Positions 34,147 to 43,234 of a stretch of DNA of 64,000 nucleotides are shown here, one piece after another (position 1 is the stretch's first letter; each line of letters opens with the position of its first letter). Source of the DNA: Streptomyces spororaveus (lineage in GTDB: Bacteria; Actinomycetota; Actinomycetes; Streptomycetales; Streptomycetaceae). The stretch covers positions 7,701,501 through 7,765,500 of the forward strand of contig NZ_BNED01000005.1 in the NCBI RefSeq assembly GCF_016755875.1, given 5' to 3'. A program made the position numbers and the translations under genes. The notes under the pieces were generated by a model, which worked only from the letters and a program-made list of their open reading frames with translations, ran no database searches and was not told the DNA's origin.

Positions 34147-36431
34147 GAGGAGGGCCCGGCGGACTGTACTTCGCGGCCCTCACCAAGCAGCTCTCCCCGC
34201 ACTGGGAGGTCACCGTCTGGGAGCGCAACGCCCCCGACGACACCTTCGGCTTCGGGGTCGTCTTCTCCGACGAGACGCTCGACGGCATCGCCCAGGCCGA
34301 CCGCGAGATCTACGAGGCCATGTCGGCCGAGTTCGCCCGCTGGGCCGACATCGACGTCCGCCACCGGGGGAGCACCCTCACCTCGGGAGGCCACGGATTC
34401 GCCGCCCTCGGCCGGCAGCACCTCCTGCGGATCCTCCAGCAGCGCTGCGCCGAACTGGCGGTGGACGTCCGCTACCGCACCCAGGCCCCGCCCGCGGCCG
34501 AACTCGCCGCCGGGTACGACCTGGTGGTGGCGTGCGACGGCGTACGGTCGGCCACGCGCGCGGCCTACGCCGACACCTTCGTCCCCGACCTCGACGAGCG
34601 CTCCGGCCGCTACATGTGGCTCGGCACGGACAAGGTCTTCGAGGCCTTCACCTTCATCGTCGACGAGCAGGACTTCGGCACCCTCCAGGTGCACGCGTAC
34701 CCCTACGACGCCACCCGTTCCACCTTCATCGTGGAGCTGGCGGAGGACGCGTGGCGGCGCGCCGGCTTCGCGGAGTTCGCCGACCGGGACCATCCGCCCG
34801 GCACCAGCGACGAGGACAGCATCCGGCGCTGCGAGGAGCTCCTCGCCGACCACCTCGACGGCCACCGCCTGATCCCCAACAACTCCAAGTGGCTGCGGTT
34901 CACCACCGTCCGCAACAGGACCTGGCGGCACGAGAACGTCGTCCTGCTCGGCGACGCCGCCCACACCGCGCACTTCTCCATCGGCTCCGGCACCAAGCTG
35001 GCCATGGAGGACGCCCTCGTGCTCGCGGCCAGCCTGCACGAGCACCCGGACGTACCGACCGCCCTCGCCGCCTACGAGCAGGAGCGCAGGCCGGTGGTGG
35101 AGTCCACCCAGCGCGCGGCCCAGGCCAGCCTGGAGTGGTTCGAGCACATCGACCGGTACACCGGTCAGGACCCGCACCAGTTCGCCTTCAACCTGCTCAC
35201 CCGCAGCCGCCGCGTCACCTACGACAACCTGCGCGTGCGCGACGAGGGCTTCACCAGCGCGGTCAACCGCTCCTCGGCCGTGCCCCCGATGTTCCGCCCC
35301 TACCCGCTCGGCGGCCTGCTGCTGCGCAACCGGGTCGTCGTACCGCCCACCGCCCTGCACACGGCGCGCGACGGGGTCCCCGGCGACTTCGACCTCGTCC
35401 ACCTCAGCACACAGGCCGTCGGGGGCGCCGCACTGGTCCTCGCCGGAATGACCGCCGTCAGCGCAGACGGACGGGCCACCCCCGGCTGCCCCGGCCTGTG
35501 GAACGACGAACAGGAGGCGGCCTGGCGGCGCCTCACCGACTTCGTCCACGGCCAGAGCGACACCTGCCTCGGCATCCAGCTCACCCACGCCGGACGCCGC
35601 GCGGCCACCCACGGCGGCGGGCGGCCGGTCGCCGCCTCGGCACTGCCCTGGGACGAGCGGAGCCCGGTGCCGCGCGAGGCCGACCGGGCCGACATGGACC
35701 GGCTCGTACGGGACTTCACGGCCGCGGCCCGGCGGGCCGACCGGGCGGGCTTCGACGTGCTGGAACTCCAGTACGGGCACGGGCACCTGCTCTCGGGCTT
35801 CCTGTCCCCGCTGACCAACGAGCGCACCGACGAGTACGGCGGCGATCTCGACGGCAGGCTGCGCCTTCCACTCGAAGTGCTGCGCGCCGTACGGGAGGTG
35901 TGGCCGGCCGGCAAGGCGCTCCTCGTGCGGATCTCCGCCGCGGACTGGGCCGAGGGCGGTACCACCGAGGCCGACGCCGTCAGGATCGCGGCCGCGCTCG
36001 CCGAGGCGGGCGCCGACGGCATCGACGTCTCCACCGGCGAGGTCGTCGCCCACGAGCGGCCGCGTTACGGCCGCAGCTACCAGACCCCCTACGCCGACCT
36101 CATCCGCAACGCCACCGGGGTCCCCACCATCGCCGTCGGCGCGATCTCCACGTACGACGACGTGAACTCGATCATCCTGGCCGGCCGGGCGGACCTGTGC
36201 GGCGTCGGCCGCGCCCAGCTCCACGACCCGCTGTGGACCCTGCACGCCGCGGCCGCCCAGGGCTACCAGGGGCCGGCCGCGCCCTGGGCGCGCGCCTGGC
36301 GGGCGGGCAGCGGGCGGCCCCCGTCGGCACGGACCGACCGGATCCCGCCGCGCCTGGAACTCCTGCGGCAGCCCGCCGGATCCGTCCACCGCCGCTGGCT
36401 GCCGCCCGCGGCCGTTCCCGCCCACCGCTGA
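34128..36431 (+). CDS. sdgC: Salicylyl-CoA 5-hydroxylase / ACMR-type bifunctional flavoenzyme
   Basis: A 767-residue two-domain flavoprotein. Residues 1-380 are an FAD-dependent aromatic hydroxylase: GGGPGGLYFA at 7-16, the DG motif ACDGVRSATR, and LLGDAAHTAHFSIGSG near 274. Residues 390-740 are an old-yellow-enzyme-type domain (GGLLLRNRVVVPPTA, QLTHAGRR, YGHGHLLSGFLSPLTNERTD, NATGVPTIAVG). This is the build of 2-aminobenzoyl-CoA monooxygenase/reductase, and the salicylyl-CoA 5-hydroxylase SdgC of Streptomyces sp. WA46 is described as similar to it. With gentisate dioxygenase in the same operon, salicylyl-CoA is the likelier substrate, though anthraniloyl-CoA cannot be excluded. GTG start after AGGAGG. 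Confidence 0.85.
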   Translation: MRVAVIGGGPGGLYFAALTKQLSPHWEVTVWERNAPDDTFGFGVVFSDETLDGIAQADREIYEAMSAEFARWADIDVRHRGSTLTSGGHGFAALGRQHLLRILQQRCAELAVDVRYRTQAPPAAELAAGYDLVVACDGVRSATRAAYADTFVPDLDERSGRYMWLGTDKVFEAFTFIVDEQDFGTLQVHAYPYDATRSTFIVELAEDAWRRAGFAEFADRDHPPGTSDEDSIRRCEELLADHLDGHRLIPNNSKWLRFTTVRNRTWRHENVVLLGDAAHTAHFSIGSGTKLAMEDALVLAASLHEHPDVPTALAAYEQERRPVVESTQRAAQASLEWFEHIDRYTGQDPHQFAFNLLTRSRRVTYDNLRVRDEGFTSAVNRSSAVPPMFRPYPLGGLLLRNRVVVPPTALHTARDGVPGDFDLVHLSTQAVGGAALVLAGMTAVSADGRATPGCPGLWNDEQEAAWRRLTDFVHGQSDTCLGIQLTHAGRRAATHGGGRPVAASALPWDERSPVPREADRADMDRLVRDFTAAARRADRAGFDVLELQYGHGHLLSGFLSPLTNERTDEYGGDLDGRLRLPLEVLRAVREVWPAGKALLVRISAADWAEGGTTEADAVRIAAALAEAGADGIDVSTGEVVAHERPRYGRSYQTPYADLIRNATGVPTIAVGAISTYDDVNSIILAGRADLCGVGRAQLHDPLWTLHAAAAQGYQGPAAPWARAWRAGSGRPPSARTDRIPPRLELLRQPAGSVHRRWLPPAAVPAHR

Positions 36432-36450
36432 ACCGGAGGTGCCCACACCC

Positions 36451-37488
36451 ATGGACAGGGACCACCTGCCCCGCTTCACGGCGGCGGCCGTCCAGGCCGC
36501 GCCCGTCTACCTCGATCCCGCCGCGACCGTCGACAAGGCCGTCGCCCTGATCGCCGAGGCCGCGGCCCACGGAGCCGAACTCGTCGTGTTCCCGGAGGTG
36601 TTCGTCCCCGGCTACCCCTACTGGAACTGGACGATGAACCCGGTCCAGGGCTCCCCGTGGTTCGAGCGGCTCCAGCGCGCCTCCGTGGACATCCCCGGCC
36701 CGCACGTCGACCGCCTGCGCGCGGCGGCCCGCCGGCACGGCGTCGTCCTCGTCATCGGGGTCAACGAGCGGGCCGCGCACAGCCTCGGCGTCCTCTACAA
36801 CACCCTGCTCACCGTCGGACCCGACGGCGAACTCCTCGGCGTGCACCGCAAGCTGGTGCCGACCTGGGCCGAGAAACTCACCTGGACCGGCGGCGACGGC
36901 AGCTCGCTGGTCGTCCACGACACCCCCGTCGGCCCCCTCGGCGCACTGGCCTGCGGCGAGAACACCAACACCCTGGCCCGCTTCGCCCTCCTCGCGCAGG
37001 GCGAACTCGTCCACGCCTCCTGCTACATCGCCCTGCCCGTCGCCCCCGCCGACTACGACATGGCCGACGCGATCGCCGTCCGCACCGCCGCCCACAGTTT
37101 CGAGGGCAAGGTCTTCTCCGTCGTCGCCTGCTCCACCGTCTCCCCGGAGATCGTGGACGCCGTCGCCGGGGACGACGAGGAACTGCGCAAGCAGTTCACC
37201 CGCCCGCGCAGCGCCCTGTCCGGGATCTTCGGCCCCGACGGCCGTCCGGTGACCGAACCCCTCGTCGACGAGGAGGGCATCGTCTACGCCGAGATCGACC
37301 TCGCCCGGTGCATCCAGCCCAAGCAGATGCACGACATCACCGGCCACTACAACCGCTTCGACGTCTTCCACCTCGAAGTGGACAACCGCCGCAAGGCCCC
37401 CGTCACCTTCACCGCGCCCCCCGCGGCCCCCATCGCACAAGCCGCCCCCATCGCCGCCGCTCCCATCGCTCCCGAGGAGGACGTATGA
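36451..37488 (+). CDS. Nitrilase
   Basis: A 345-residue nitrilase-superfamily enzyme with the Glu-Lys-Cys triad E49 (VFPEVFVPGYPYWNW), K134 (HRKLVPTWAEK) and C168 (ACGENTN). The PGYPYWNW and HRKLVPT blocks are those of true nitrilases rather than amidases; the usual CWEN is CGEN here. The tail after residue 310 is an Ala/Pro repeat (AAPIA units). Its position inside the operon, with an ATGA overlap to gentisate dioxygenase, suggests it supplies the pathway acid from an aryl nitrile such as 2-hydroxybenzonitrile. That substrate is inferred. The ATG at 36451 is preferred over a GTG at 36439 that abuts GGAGGT. Confidence 0.87.
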   Translation: MDRDHLPRFTAAAVQAAPVYLDPAATVDKAVALIAEAAAHGAELVVFPEVFVPGYPYWNWTMNPVQGSPWFERLQRASVDIPGPHVDRLRAAARRHGVVLVIGVNERAAHSLGVLYNTLLTVGPDGELLGVHRKLVPTWAEKLTWTGGDGSSLVVHDTPVGPLGALACGENTNTLARFALLAQGELVHASCYIALPVAPADYDMADAIAVRTAAHSFEGKVFSVVACSTVSPEIVDAVAGDDEELRKQFTRPRSALSGIFGPDGRPVTEPLVDEEGIVYAEIDLARCIQPKQMHDITGHYNRFDVFHLEVDNRRKAPVTFTAPPAAPIAQAAPIAAAPIAPEEDV

Positions 37489-38603
37489 CCATCGAGCAGG
37501 ACGACACCGTGCTCGGCCGTGCCCGGGTGTCCGACACCCCGGAACTCAACCGCTACTACGAGGAGCTCGCCACCCTCGACGCGGGCGCACTGTGGACCGT
37601 CGCCAACGACATCGAGCCCTGGTACCCGCAGCCGCGGTCCGTGCCCGTGCTGTGGCGGTACGCCGACCTGCGCCCCCTGGTCCACAAGGCCCTCGGCCTC
37701 GTCAAGGGCGACGACGCCGGCCGCCGGGTCGTCATGCTCGTCAACCCGGGCCGCAAGGACGTCAGCGCCGCCGCCGGACTCCTCTACACCGGCCTCCAGA
37801 TCATGGGCCCCGGCGAGGCCATGACCGCCCACCGCCACCAGGCCGCCGCCCTGCGCTTCGTCCACGAGGGCACCGGGGCCTGGACGATCGTCGACGGCCA
37901 GAAGCTGAAGGTCGGCCCCGGGGACTTCGCCATCACCCCCAACGGCACCTGGCACGAGCACGGCAACGACGCCGACGACGCGCCCGTCATCTGGCAGGAC
38001 GGACTCGACATCCCCCTGGTCAACGCCCTGGACGCCGGGTTCTACGAGGTCCACCCCGAGCTCTACCAGACCCCCGGAAAGGTCATCAACTCCTCGGTCC
38101 TGACCTACGCGGCGAACCTGATGCCGTACGGCGTCGAGAAGTGGACCCGGCCGTACTCGCCGCTGCTCGCCTACCCCTGGGAGCCCACGTACGAGGCCCT
38201 GCGCGGCCTGGCGAAGGCGACCGAGGGATCCCCGTACGACGGGATCATCGCCGAGTACACCAATCCGGTCACCGGCGGCTCCGTCATGCCGACCATGGGC
38301 GCCCACATGCAGCTGCTGCGCCCCGGCCAGGCCACCCTCGCCCACCGCCACACCGGTTCGGTGATCTACACGGCGGCCAAGGGCCGCGGCGTCTCGGTGA
38401 TCGCCGGGCAGCGCTTCGAGTGGAAGCAGGGCGACATCTTCTGCGTGCCGTCCTGGGCCTGGCACGAGCACCACAACCTCGACCCGGCCGAGGACGCCTG
38501 CCTCTTCTCCTTCAACGACTTCCCCGTCATGCGCTCGCTCGGATTCCACCGGGAAGAGGCGTACCCCGACCACGGCGGCCACCAGCCCGTCACCACCGCC
38601 TGA
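37485..38603 (+). CDS. sdgD: Gentisate 1,2-dioxygenase
   Basis: A 372-residue bicupin. The first cupin has MTAHRHQAAALRFVHEG and the second half-motif GTWHEHGN; the second cupin has TLAHRHTGSVIYT and WAWHEHHN. The HxH...E/H iron ligands are all present. The N-terminus ELNRYYEELATLDAGALW is that of gentisate dioxygenases. It cleaves gentisate between C1 and C2 to maleylpyruvate using Fe(II) and oxygen in the cytoplasm. Translation is coupled to the nitrilase by ATGA, and the FAH-family gene follows after 17 bp. Confidence 0.92.
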   Translation: MTIEQDDTVLGRARVSDTPELNRYYEELATLDAGALWTVANDIEPWYPQPRSVPVLWRYADLRPLVHKALGLVKGDDAGRRVVMLVNPGRKDVSAAAGLLYTGLQIMGPGEAMTAHRHQAAALRFVHEGTGAWTIVDGQKLKVGPGDFAITPNGTWHEHGNDADDAPVIWQDGLDIPLVNALDAGFYEVHPELYQTPGKVINSSVLTYAANLMPYGVEKWTRPYSPLLAYPWEPTYEALRGLAKATEGSPYDGIIAEYTNPVTGGSVMPTMGAHMQLLRPGQATLAHRHTGSVIYTAAKGRGVSVIAGQRFEWKQGDIFCVPSWAWHEHHNLDPAEDACLFSFNDFPVMRSLGFHREEAYPDHGGHQPVTTA

Positions 38604-38620
38604 CCCACCAGGAGCCCCGC

Positions 38621-39532
38621 ATGCGCATGCTGACCTTCACCCACGGCCCCGGCGACACCACCGAACGCCTGGGCGTCGAGAGCGACGGCCTCGTCCTCGA
38701 CCTCGCGGTCCTCGCCGACCACGCCGGCGTCCGCCTCCCGCACGACCTGCTCTCGTTCGTCCAGGCCGGTCCGGCCGCCCTGGAAGCGGCCCGGAGCCTG
38801 CTCGCCGCGGATCCCGCCGGGCGCCCCGCCGAGGCCGTCCACCGGATCGAGGCGGTGTCCCTGCGGGCCCCCCTGCGCCCCGGCAAGATCATCGGCGTCG
38901 GCCTCAACTACATCGAGCACGTCGAGGAGTCCAGCCGCAGCCTCGACACCGACAAGGACCTGCCGCCGCGCCCCGTCCTCTTCGGCAAGCCCGCCACCGC
39001 CGTCACCGGCCCCGGAGCGCCGATCCTGCACAACGCCGACCTGACCACCCAGCTGGACTGGGAGTGCGAACTCGCCGTCGTCATCGGCCGCCCCGCCCAC
39101 CGGGTGAGCGAGGAGGAGGCCTACGACCACATCTTCGGCTTCAGCATCGTCAACGACATCAGCGCCCGCGACCAGCGCCGCTCCGGACAGTGGTTCTTCT
39201 CCAAGGGCCAGGACTCCTACGCCCCCTTCGGCCCGGTGGTCGTCACCCGCGACGCGATCCCCGACCCGATGTCCCTCGACCTGTCGCTGCGCGTCAACGG
39301 CGTCACCAAGCAGAAGTCGAACACCCGGCACATGCTCTTCCCCATCGCCCGGCTCATCGCCGACATCAGCTCCGGCATGACCCTCGAACCCGGGGACGTC
39401 ATCGCGACGGGCTCACCGTCGGGCGTCGGCGCCGGCATGGTCCCGCCCGAGTTCCTGCGCCCCGGCGACACGGTCGAGGCCACGGTCGAAGGCATCGGCA
39501 CCCTGACCAACCCCGTCGTCGACGCCCGCTGA
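38621..39532 (+). CDS. Fumarylacetoacetate-hydrolase-family protein (probable maleylpyruvate hydrolase)
   Basis: A 303-residue FAH-family enzyme. KIIGVGLNYIEHVEE begins the catalytic domain; the metal-binding acidic residues lie in LDWECELAVVIG and the NDISARDQR loop; SGMTLEPGDVIATGSPSGVG closes it. The first 80 residues are the usual N-terminal cap. Beside gentisate dioxygenase and a maleate isomerase, the expected reaction is hydrolysis of maleylpyruvate to maleate and pyruvate, bypassing the glutathione- or mycothiol-dependent isomerase, which is absent here. The ATG follows AGGAG. Fumarylpyruvate hydrolase is the alternative. Confidence 0.88.
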   Translation: MRMLTFTHGPGDTTERLGVESDGLVLDLAVLADHAGVRLPHDLLSFVQAGPAALEAARSLLAADPAGRPAEAVHRIEAVSLRAPLRPGKIIGVGLNYIEHVEESSRSLDTDKDLPPRPVLFGKPATAVTGPGAPILHNADLTTQLDWECELAVVIGRPAHRVSEEEAYDHIFGFSIVNDISARDQRRSGQWFFSKGQDSYAPFGPVVVTRDAIPDPMSLDLSLRVNGVTKQKSNTRHMLFPIARLIADISSGMTLEPGDVIATGSPSGVGAGMVPPEFLRPGDTVEATVEGIGTLTNPVVDAR

Positions 39533-39541
39533 GGAGCGCAC

Positions 39542-40321
39542 ATGTCCCCCCGCACCTACCGCATCGGCCAGATCGTGCCGAGCTCCAACGTCACCATGGA
39601 GACGGAGGTCCCGGCCATCCTCCGGGCCCGTGAGGCCGTCGCACCCGACGAGCGCTTCACCTTCCACTCCAGCCGGATGCGCATGACCCATGTGACCCCG
39701 GAGCAGCTCAAGGCCATGGACGCCGACTCCGACCGCTGCGCCGTGGAACTCTCCGACGCCCGGGTCGACGTACTGGGCTACGCCTGCCTCGTCGCCATCA
39801 TGAGCATGGGCCTCGGCTACCACCGCACCTCCGAACAGCGCCTGCACACCCGGACCGTCGAGAACGGCGCCCCCGCCCCCGTGGTCACCAGCGCCGGAGC
39901 CCTCGTCCACGGCCTGCACACCATCGGCGCCAGGAAGATCGTGCTGCTGGCCCCCTACATGCGCCCGCTCACCCGGACCGTCGTGGACTACCTGACGCAC
40001 GAGGGCATCGAGGTCCTCGACCACCAGGCTCTGGAAATCCCGGACAACCTCGACGTGGCCGCCCACGACCCGGCCCGGCTGCCGGGCCTCGCGCGCGCAA
40101 TGGAGTACGCCGACGCCGACGCGGTCGTGCTCTCGGCATGCGTGCAGATGCCCTCCCTCGGTGCGATCGAGGAGGCCGAACAGCTCCTGGGCAAGCCGGT
40201 GGTGTCCGCGGCGGTGTGCACGGCCCACCAGCTGCTCCGGGCCCTGGACCTGGACGCGGTGGCCCCGGGCGCGGGCCACCTCCTGTCGGGCGCGTACGCC
40301 CGGACCCCGCTTCCCGGGTAG
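39542..40321 (+). CDS. Maleate cis-trans isomerase (Asp/Glu racemase superfamily)
   Basis: A 259-residue protein with the two-cysteine active site of the Asp/Glu-racemase superfamily: C82 in GYACLVAIMSMG and C200 in LSACVQMPS. The N-terminus IGQIVPSSNVTMETEVPAIL is characteristic of maleate isomerase and arylmalonate decarboxylase relatives. In this operon it would convert maleate from ring cleavage to fumarate for the TCA cycle. It starts 9 bp after the FAH gene and is the last gene of the operon. The next gene is on the opposite strand, and the 50-bp gap has no strong hairpin. Confidence 0.87.
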   Translation: MSPRTYRIGQIVPSSNVTMETEVPAILRAREAVAPDERFTFHSSRMRMTHVTPEQLKAMDADSDRCAVELSDARVDVLGYACLVAIMSMGLGYHRTSEQRLHTRTVENGAPAPVVTSAGALVHGLHTIGARKIVLLAPYMRPLTRTVVDYLTHEGIEVLDHQALEIPDNLDVAAHDPARLPGLARAMEYADADAVVLSACVQMPSLGAIEEAEQLLGKPVVSAAVCTAHQLLRALDLDAVAPGAGHLLSGAYARTPLPG

Positions 40322-40371
40322 CGGCGGGCGGGCGGTGGCACCGGGCGGGCCGCGCCGGGGGCGGTCGGGGC

Positions 40372-41427
40372 TCAGCTCCGGGCGTCCGCCCCCGGCAGGA
40401 TGACGGTGACCCCGCTCCCGGCCGCCGTGCCCATCGCGGCCAGCGCCGCCGGGGCCGCGTCGAGCGGGATCGTCGAGGTGACGAGCAGGTCCGGCCGCAG
40501 CACCCCGCCCCGGACCATCTCCATCATCGGCGGGTAGGCATGCGCCGCCATGCCGTGGCTCCCGAGGATCTCCAGCTCCCAGCCGATCACCCGGTCCATC
40601 GGCAGGGCCGCCGTACCGGCCGCCGCCGGCAGCAGTCCCACCTGCACGTGCCGGCCGCGCCGGCGCAGCCCGGCCACCGAGGCCGCCGCCGTCGCCGGTG
40701 AACCCAGCGCGTCCAGTGACAGGTGCGCGCCCCCGCCGGTCGCCTCCCGGACCGCCTGCGCGGTGTCGGCGCCGTCCCGCGCGTCCACACCGTGGGCGGC
40801 GCCGAACTTCCGTGCCAGATCCAGCGCCCCGGGCGCCGTGTCCACGGCGACCACCCGGGCCCCGGCCGCCACCGCGATCATCACGGCGGAGAGCCCCACC
40901 CCACCGCAGCCGTACACGGACACCCATTCGCCCGCCGCGACCCGGCCCTGCGCCACCACCGCCCGGAACGCCGTCGCGAAGCGGCAGCCGAGCCCGGCCG
41001 CCGTCGTGTACGAGAGCTCCTCGGGCACGGCCACCAGGTTCACATCGGCGTGTTCCAGGGCCACGTACTCGGCGAAGGACCCCCAGTGCGTGAACCCGGG
41101 CTGGGTCTGCCGCGCGCACACCTGGTGGTCACCGGCCGCGCAGTCGGCGCAGCTGCCGCAGGCGCACACGAACGGTGCCGTGACCCGGTCGCCGACCCGC
41201 CAGTTCGTGACGCCGGCCCCCACGGCCTCGACCACACCCGCGAGTTCGTGCCCGGGGACGTGCGGCAGCACGATGTCCGGGTCGTGCCCCATCCAGCCGT
41301 GCCAGTCGCTGCGGCACAGTCCGGTGGCCTCCACCCGCACCACCACCCCGCCCGCCGGCGGACCCGGCTCCGCCACCTCCCGTACCTCGGCCCGCTCGCC
41401 GTACCGCTCGAAGACCACCGCTCGCAT
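40372..41427 (-). CDS. Zinc-dependent alcohol dehydrogenase (MDR family)
   Basis: A 351-residue medium-chain dehydrogenase. The catalytic-zinc ligands are in [10 protein letters not shown] and VPGHELAG. The structural zinc loop has four cysteines in CACGSCADC...C, and the Rossmann motif is [13 protein letters not shown] near 170. The substrate is a primary or secondary alcohol or aldehyde, unspecified. The ATG at 41427 begins the family's N-terminal strand. It is convergent with the aromatic operon and follows the DMT transporter by 53 bp on the same strand. No direct functional link to salicylate breakdown is needed, but aryl-alcohol oxidation would fit. Confidence 0.9.
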   Translation of the reverse strand: MRAVVFERYGERAEVREVAEPGPPAGGVVVRVEATGLCRSDWHGWMGHDPDIVLPHVPGHELAGVVEAVGAGVTNWRVGDRVTAPFVCACGSCADCAAGDHQVCARQTQPGFTHWGSFAEYVALEHADVNLVAVPEELSYTTAAGLGCRFATAFRAVVAQGRVAAGEWVSVYGCGGVGLSAVMIAVAAGARVVAVDTAPGALDLARKFGAAHGVDARDGADTAQAVREATGGGAHLSLDALGSPATAAASVAGLRRRGRHVQVGLLPAAAGTAALPMDRVIGWELEILGSHGMAAHAYPPMMEMVRGGVLRPDLLVTSTIPLDAAPAALAAMGTAAGSGVTVILPGADARS

Positions 41428-41480
41428 GGCTCCCGCCCTCCGCTCGACTGCCCGCACGGTACCCGCCCCCGGCGGTGTGC

Positions 41481-42335
41481 TCACGGCGCGCCCTCGCCGG
41501 CCCGGGCCAGGGCCAGGACGGCCGCGCAGATCAGGGCGATGCCGAGCAGCTGGGGGAGCAGCCACCAGCCCGACCGCAGGTGTTCCTCGTACAGGACCAC
41601 CCCCAGCGCGATGCTGATGCTCGCGTCGCCGAGGGTCAGCGCGGGCTGCGAGGCGACCAGCGGGCCGCCCTGCATGGCGTGTTCCAGGAGGAGCAGGGCG
41701 CAGATGCCGGTCGCGCCGAAGGCGTACGTCTCCCAGGTCGTCAGGAAGGCGACGAACCCGCTGTCGTCGAGGACGTGCACCGCGGACTTCATCAGCGCGG
41801 CGGTGAGCGCGTAGCAGACGGCGGTGGCGGCGCCGAGGCAGCCGGCCCGGGCGCGGCCGGGCGGGAGGCGCAGCCCGGTCACGGCGAGTGCGGCCACGGC
41901 GAACGCGCTCGCGGCCAGGGCCACCACCCAGCGCTCCGCCGGCACGTCCGTACGGTTGCCCATGGGCGAGGCGGCCACCAGCGCGATCCCGAGCCCTGCC
42001 ACCACCCCCGCCACGGCCAGCCACAGTGCCCCCGGCAGCCGCTGCCGCGTCACCAGCGAGGCGATCAGCAGCGCGAGCGGCAGCTCCAGCACGAACAGCG
42101 GCTGTACGAGGGCCAGCGCGCCCGTGGCCAGGGCCGCGGCCTGCCCCGCCCCGGCCGCGATCACGGCCAGGATGCCGCCGATCCACACCGGGCGCCGCAG
42201 CAGATCGAGGATCAGGCCGGGGCGAAAGCCGTCGCTCTGCGGCACGGTGAGCGCGGCCCGCCGCTGGAGCACGGTGGCGAGTGCGTTGCTGAAGGCCGCG
42301 AACAGCGCGAAGAGGACCGGCAGGACGACGCCCAT
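41481..42335 (-). CDS. DMT-superfamily (EamA-like) transporter
   Basis: A 284-residue protein with about ten hydrophobic helices in two EamA-like halves, beginning [25 protein letters not shown]. An N-terminal Gln/Arg-rich loop replaces a signal peptide. The family exports or imports amino acids and metabolites, or resembles the NIPA-like Mg2+ group that the AAF(S)NA..T.LQR opening recalls. The ATG at 42335 is chosen over an upstream start that adds an arginine-rich tail. It lies between the dehydrogenase and the tandem ATP-grasp genes on the same strand. Confidence 0.82.
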   Translation of the reverse strand: MGVVLPVLFALFAAFSNALATVLQRRAALTVPQSDGFRPGLILDLLRRPVWIGGILAVIAAGAGQAAALATGALALVQPLFVLELPLALLIASLVTRQRLPGALWLAVAGVVAGLGIALVAASPMGNRTDVPAERWVVALAASAFAVAALAVTGLRLPPGRARAGCLGAATAVCYALTAALMKSAVHVLDDSGFVAFLTTWETYAFGATGICALLLLEHAMQGGPLVASQPALTLGDASISIALGVVLYEEHLRSGWWLLPQLLGIALICAAVLALARAGEGAP

Positions 42336-42436
42336 GCCCCGATCCTCACGGCGCCCGCCGTCCCGCCGCGCCACGACACCGGGCCCGCGACGTCATGCCG
42401 TGCGCATTCCCCCGTCCGGACCTGCCCGGCAGTACC

Positions 42437-43234
42437 TCAGGCGCGCCCCGCGGCCCGGCGCAGGGCCAGTGCCGCGAGGGCCTCCGGGGCGCCGGCCTGG
42501 CCCCGGACGCCGGGGAAGGCGTTGATGTCCACGATCAGCGGTGTCCCGCCGCCGGTGTCGATGATGTCCACGCCGTACACGTCCAGCGCGAACACCGCGC
42601 CCACCTCGCGCACCAGACCGGCCCAGCCGGACGGCAGTTCCGCCAGGGGCAGCGGGCGGGTGGGGCCCCGTCCGCCGGGGGAGAGTTCGGACCGGCGCAG
42701 GGCGGCGAAGACCTGGTCCCCGATGGCCCACAGCTTGTGGTCCCAGCCGCTGTTGGGCGCGTACCGCTGCACCACGACCGGCTCGTGCGGCCATTCCCGC
42801 GCCAACTCCCGCAGCCCTGCCGTGTCGTCGACGCGGGCGACGAGGTCGCCGCGGCGGCTGTGCCGGCTCTTGACCACGACGGGGGAGCCGAGCCGGGCCC
42901 CGGCCGCCCAGGCCGCGAGGGAGTCGTGGGTACGGGTCGCGGCGAAGGGCAGACCGGCCCGCAGGGCGAGCCCGGCCATCTCCGTACGGTCCTGGCACAG
43001 CGCGGTGGCCGAGGCGGAGTTGACCACGGCCGCTCCCCGCCGTTCCAGGTGGCGTGCGAGACCCAGCGCCTGCGGGGTCCGCGACTTCAGCAGGTACACC
43101 TCGGCGAGCGGCAGCGGCACTTTTCCCTGCGTGAACGGATCGAGGGCCTCGACCGTGTGTTCCGGGGCCAGCAGGGCCGTGGCGTCCGCCAGCAGCGGGT
43201 GGCCGGGCTCGGGGGTGATCAGGCCGATCCTCAC
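42437..43234 (-). CDS. ATP-grasp ligase (RimK-like), second of a tandem pair
   Basis: A 265-residue RimK-like ATP-grasp protein. The N-terminal preATP-grasp part has LLKSRTPQALGLARHL. The central ATP-binding lysine is in SPVVVKSRHSRRGDLV. The C-terminal metal-binding acidic strand is DVYGVDIIDT...LIVDINAFPG with D, D and N ligands. It starts at a GTG inside the stop of the previous ATP-grasp gene (GTGA overlap), so the two are made together. The pair is about 30 percent alike by eye. ATP-grasp enzymes join a carboxylate to an amine or thiol through acyl-phosphate. The product is unknown. Confidence 0.83.
   Translation of the reverse strand: MRIGLITPEPGHPLLADATALLAPEHTVEALDPFTQGKVPLPLAEVYLLKSRTPQALGLARHLERRGAAVVNSASATALCQDRTEMAGLALRAGLPFAATRTHDSLAAWAAGARLGSPVVVKSRHSRRGDLVARVDDTAGLRELAREWPHEPVVVQRYAPNSGWDHKLWAIGDQVFAALRRSELSPGGRGPTRPLPLAELPSGWAGLVREVGAVFALDVYGVDIIDTGGGTPLIVDINAFPGVRGQAGAPEALAALALRRAAGRA

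Noticed and set aside
32008..40321. Anthranilate (2-aminobenzoyl-CoA) degradation instead of salicylate
   Set aside because: The hydroxylase-reductase build would allow it, but the operon holds gentisate dioxygenase and maleate isomerase and lacks the beta-oxidation-like genes of the aminobenzoyl-CoA route.
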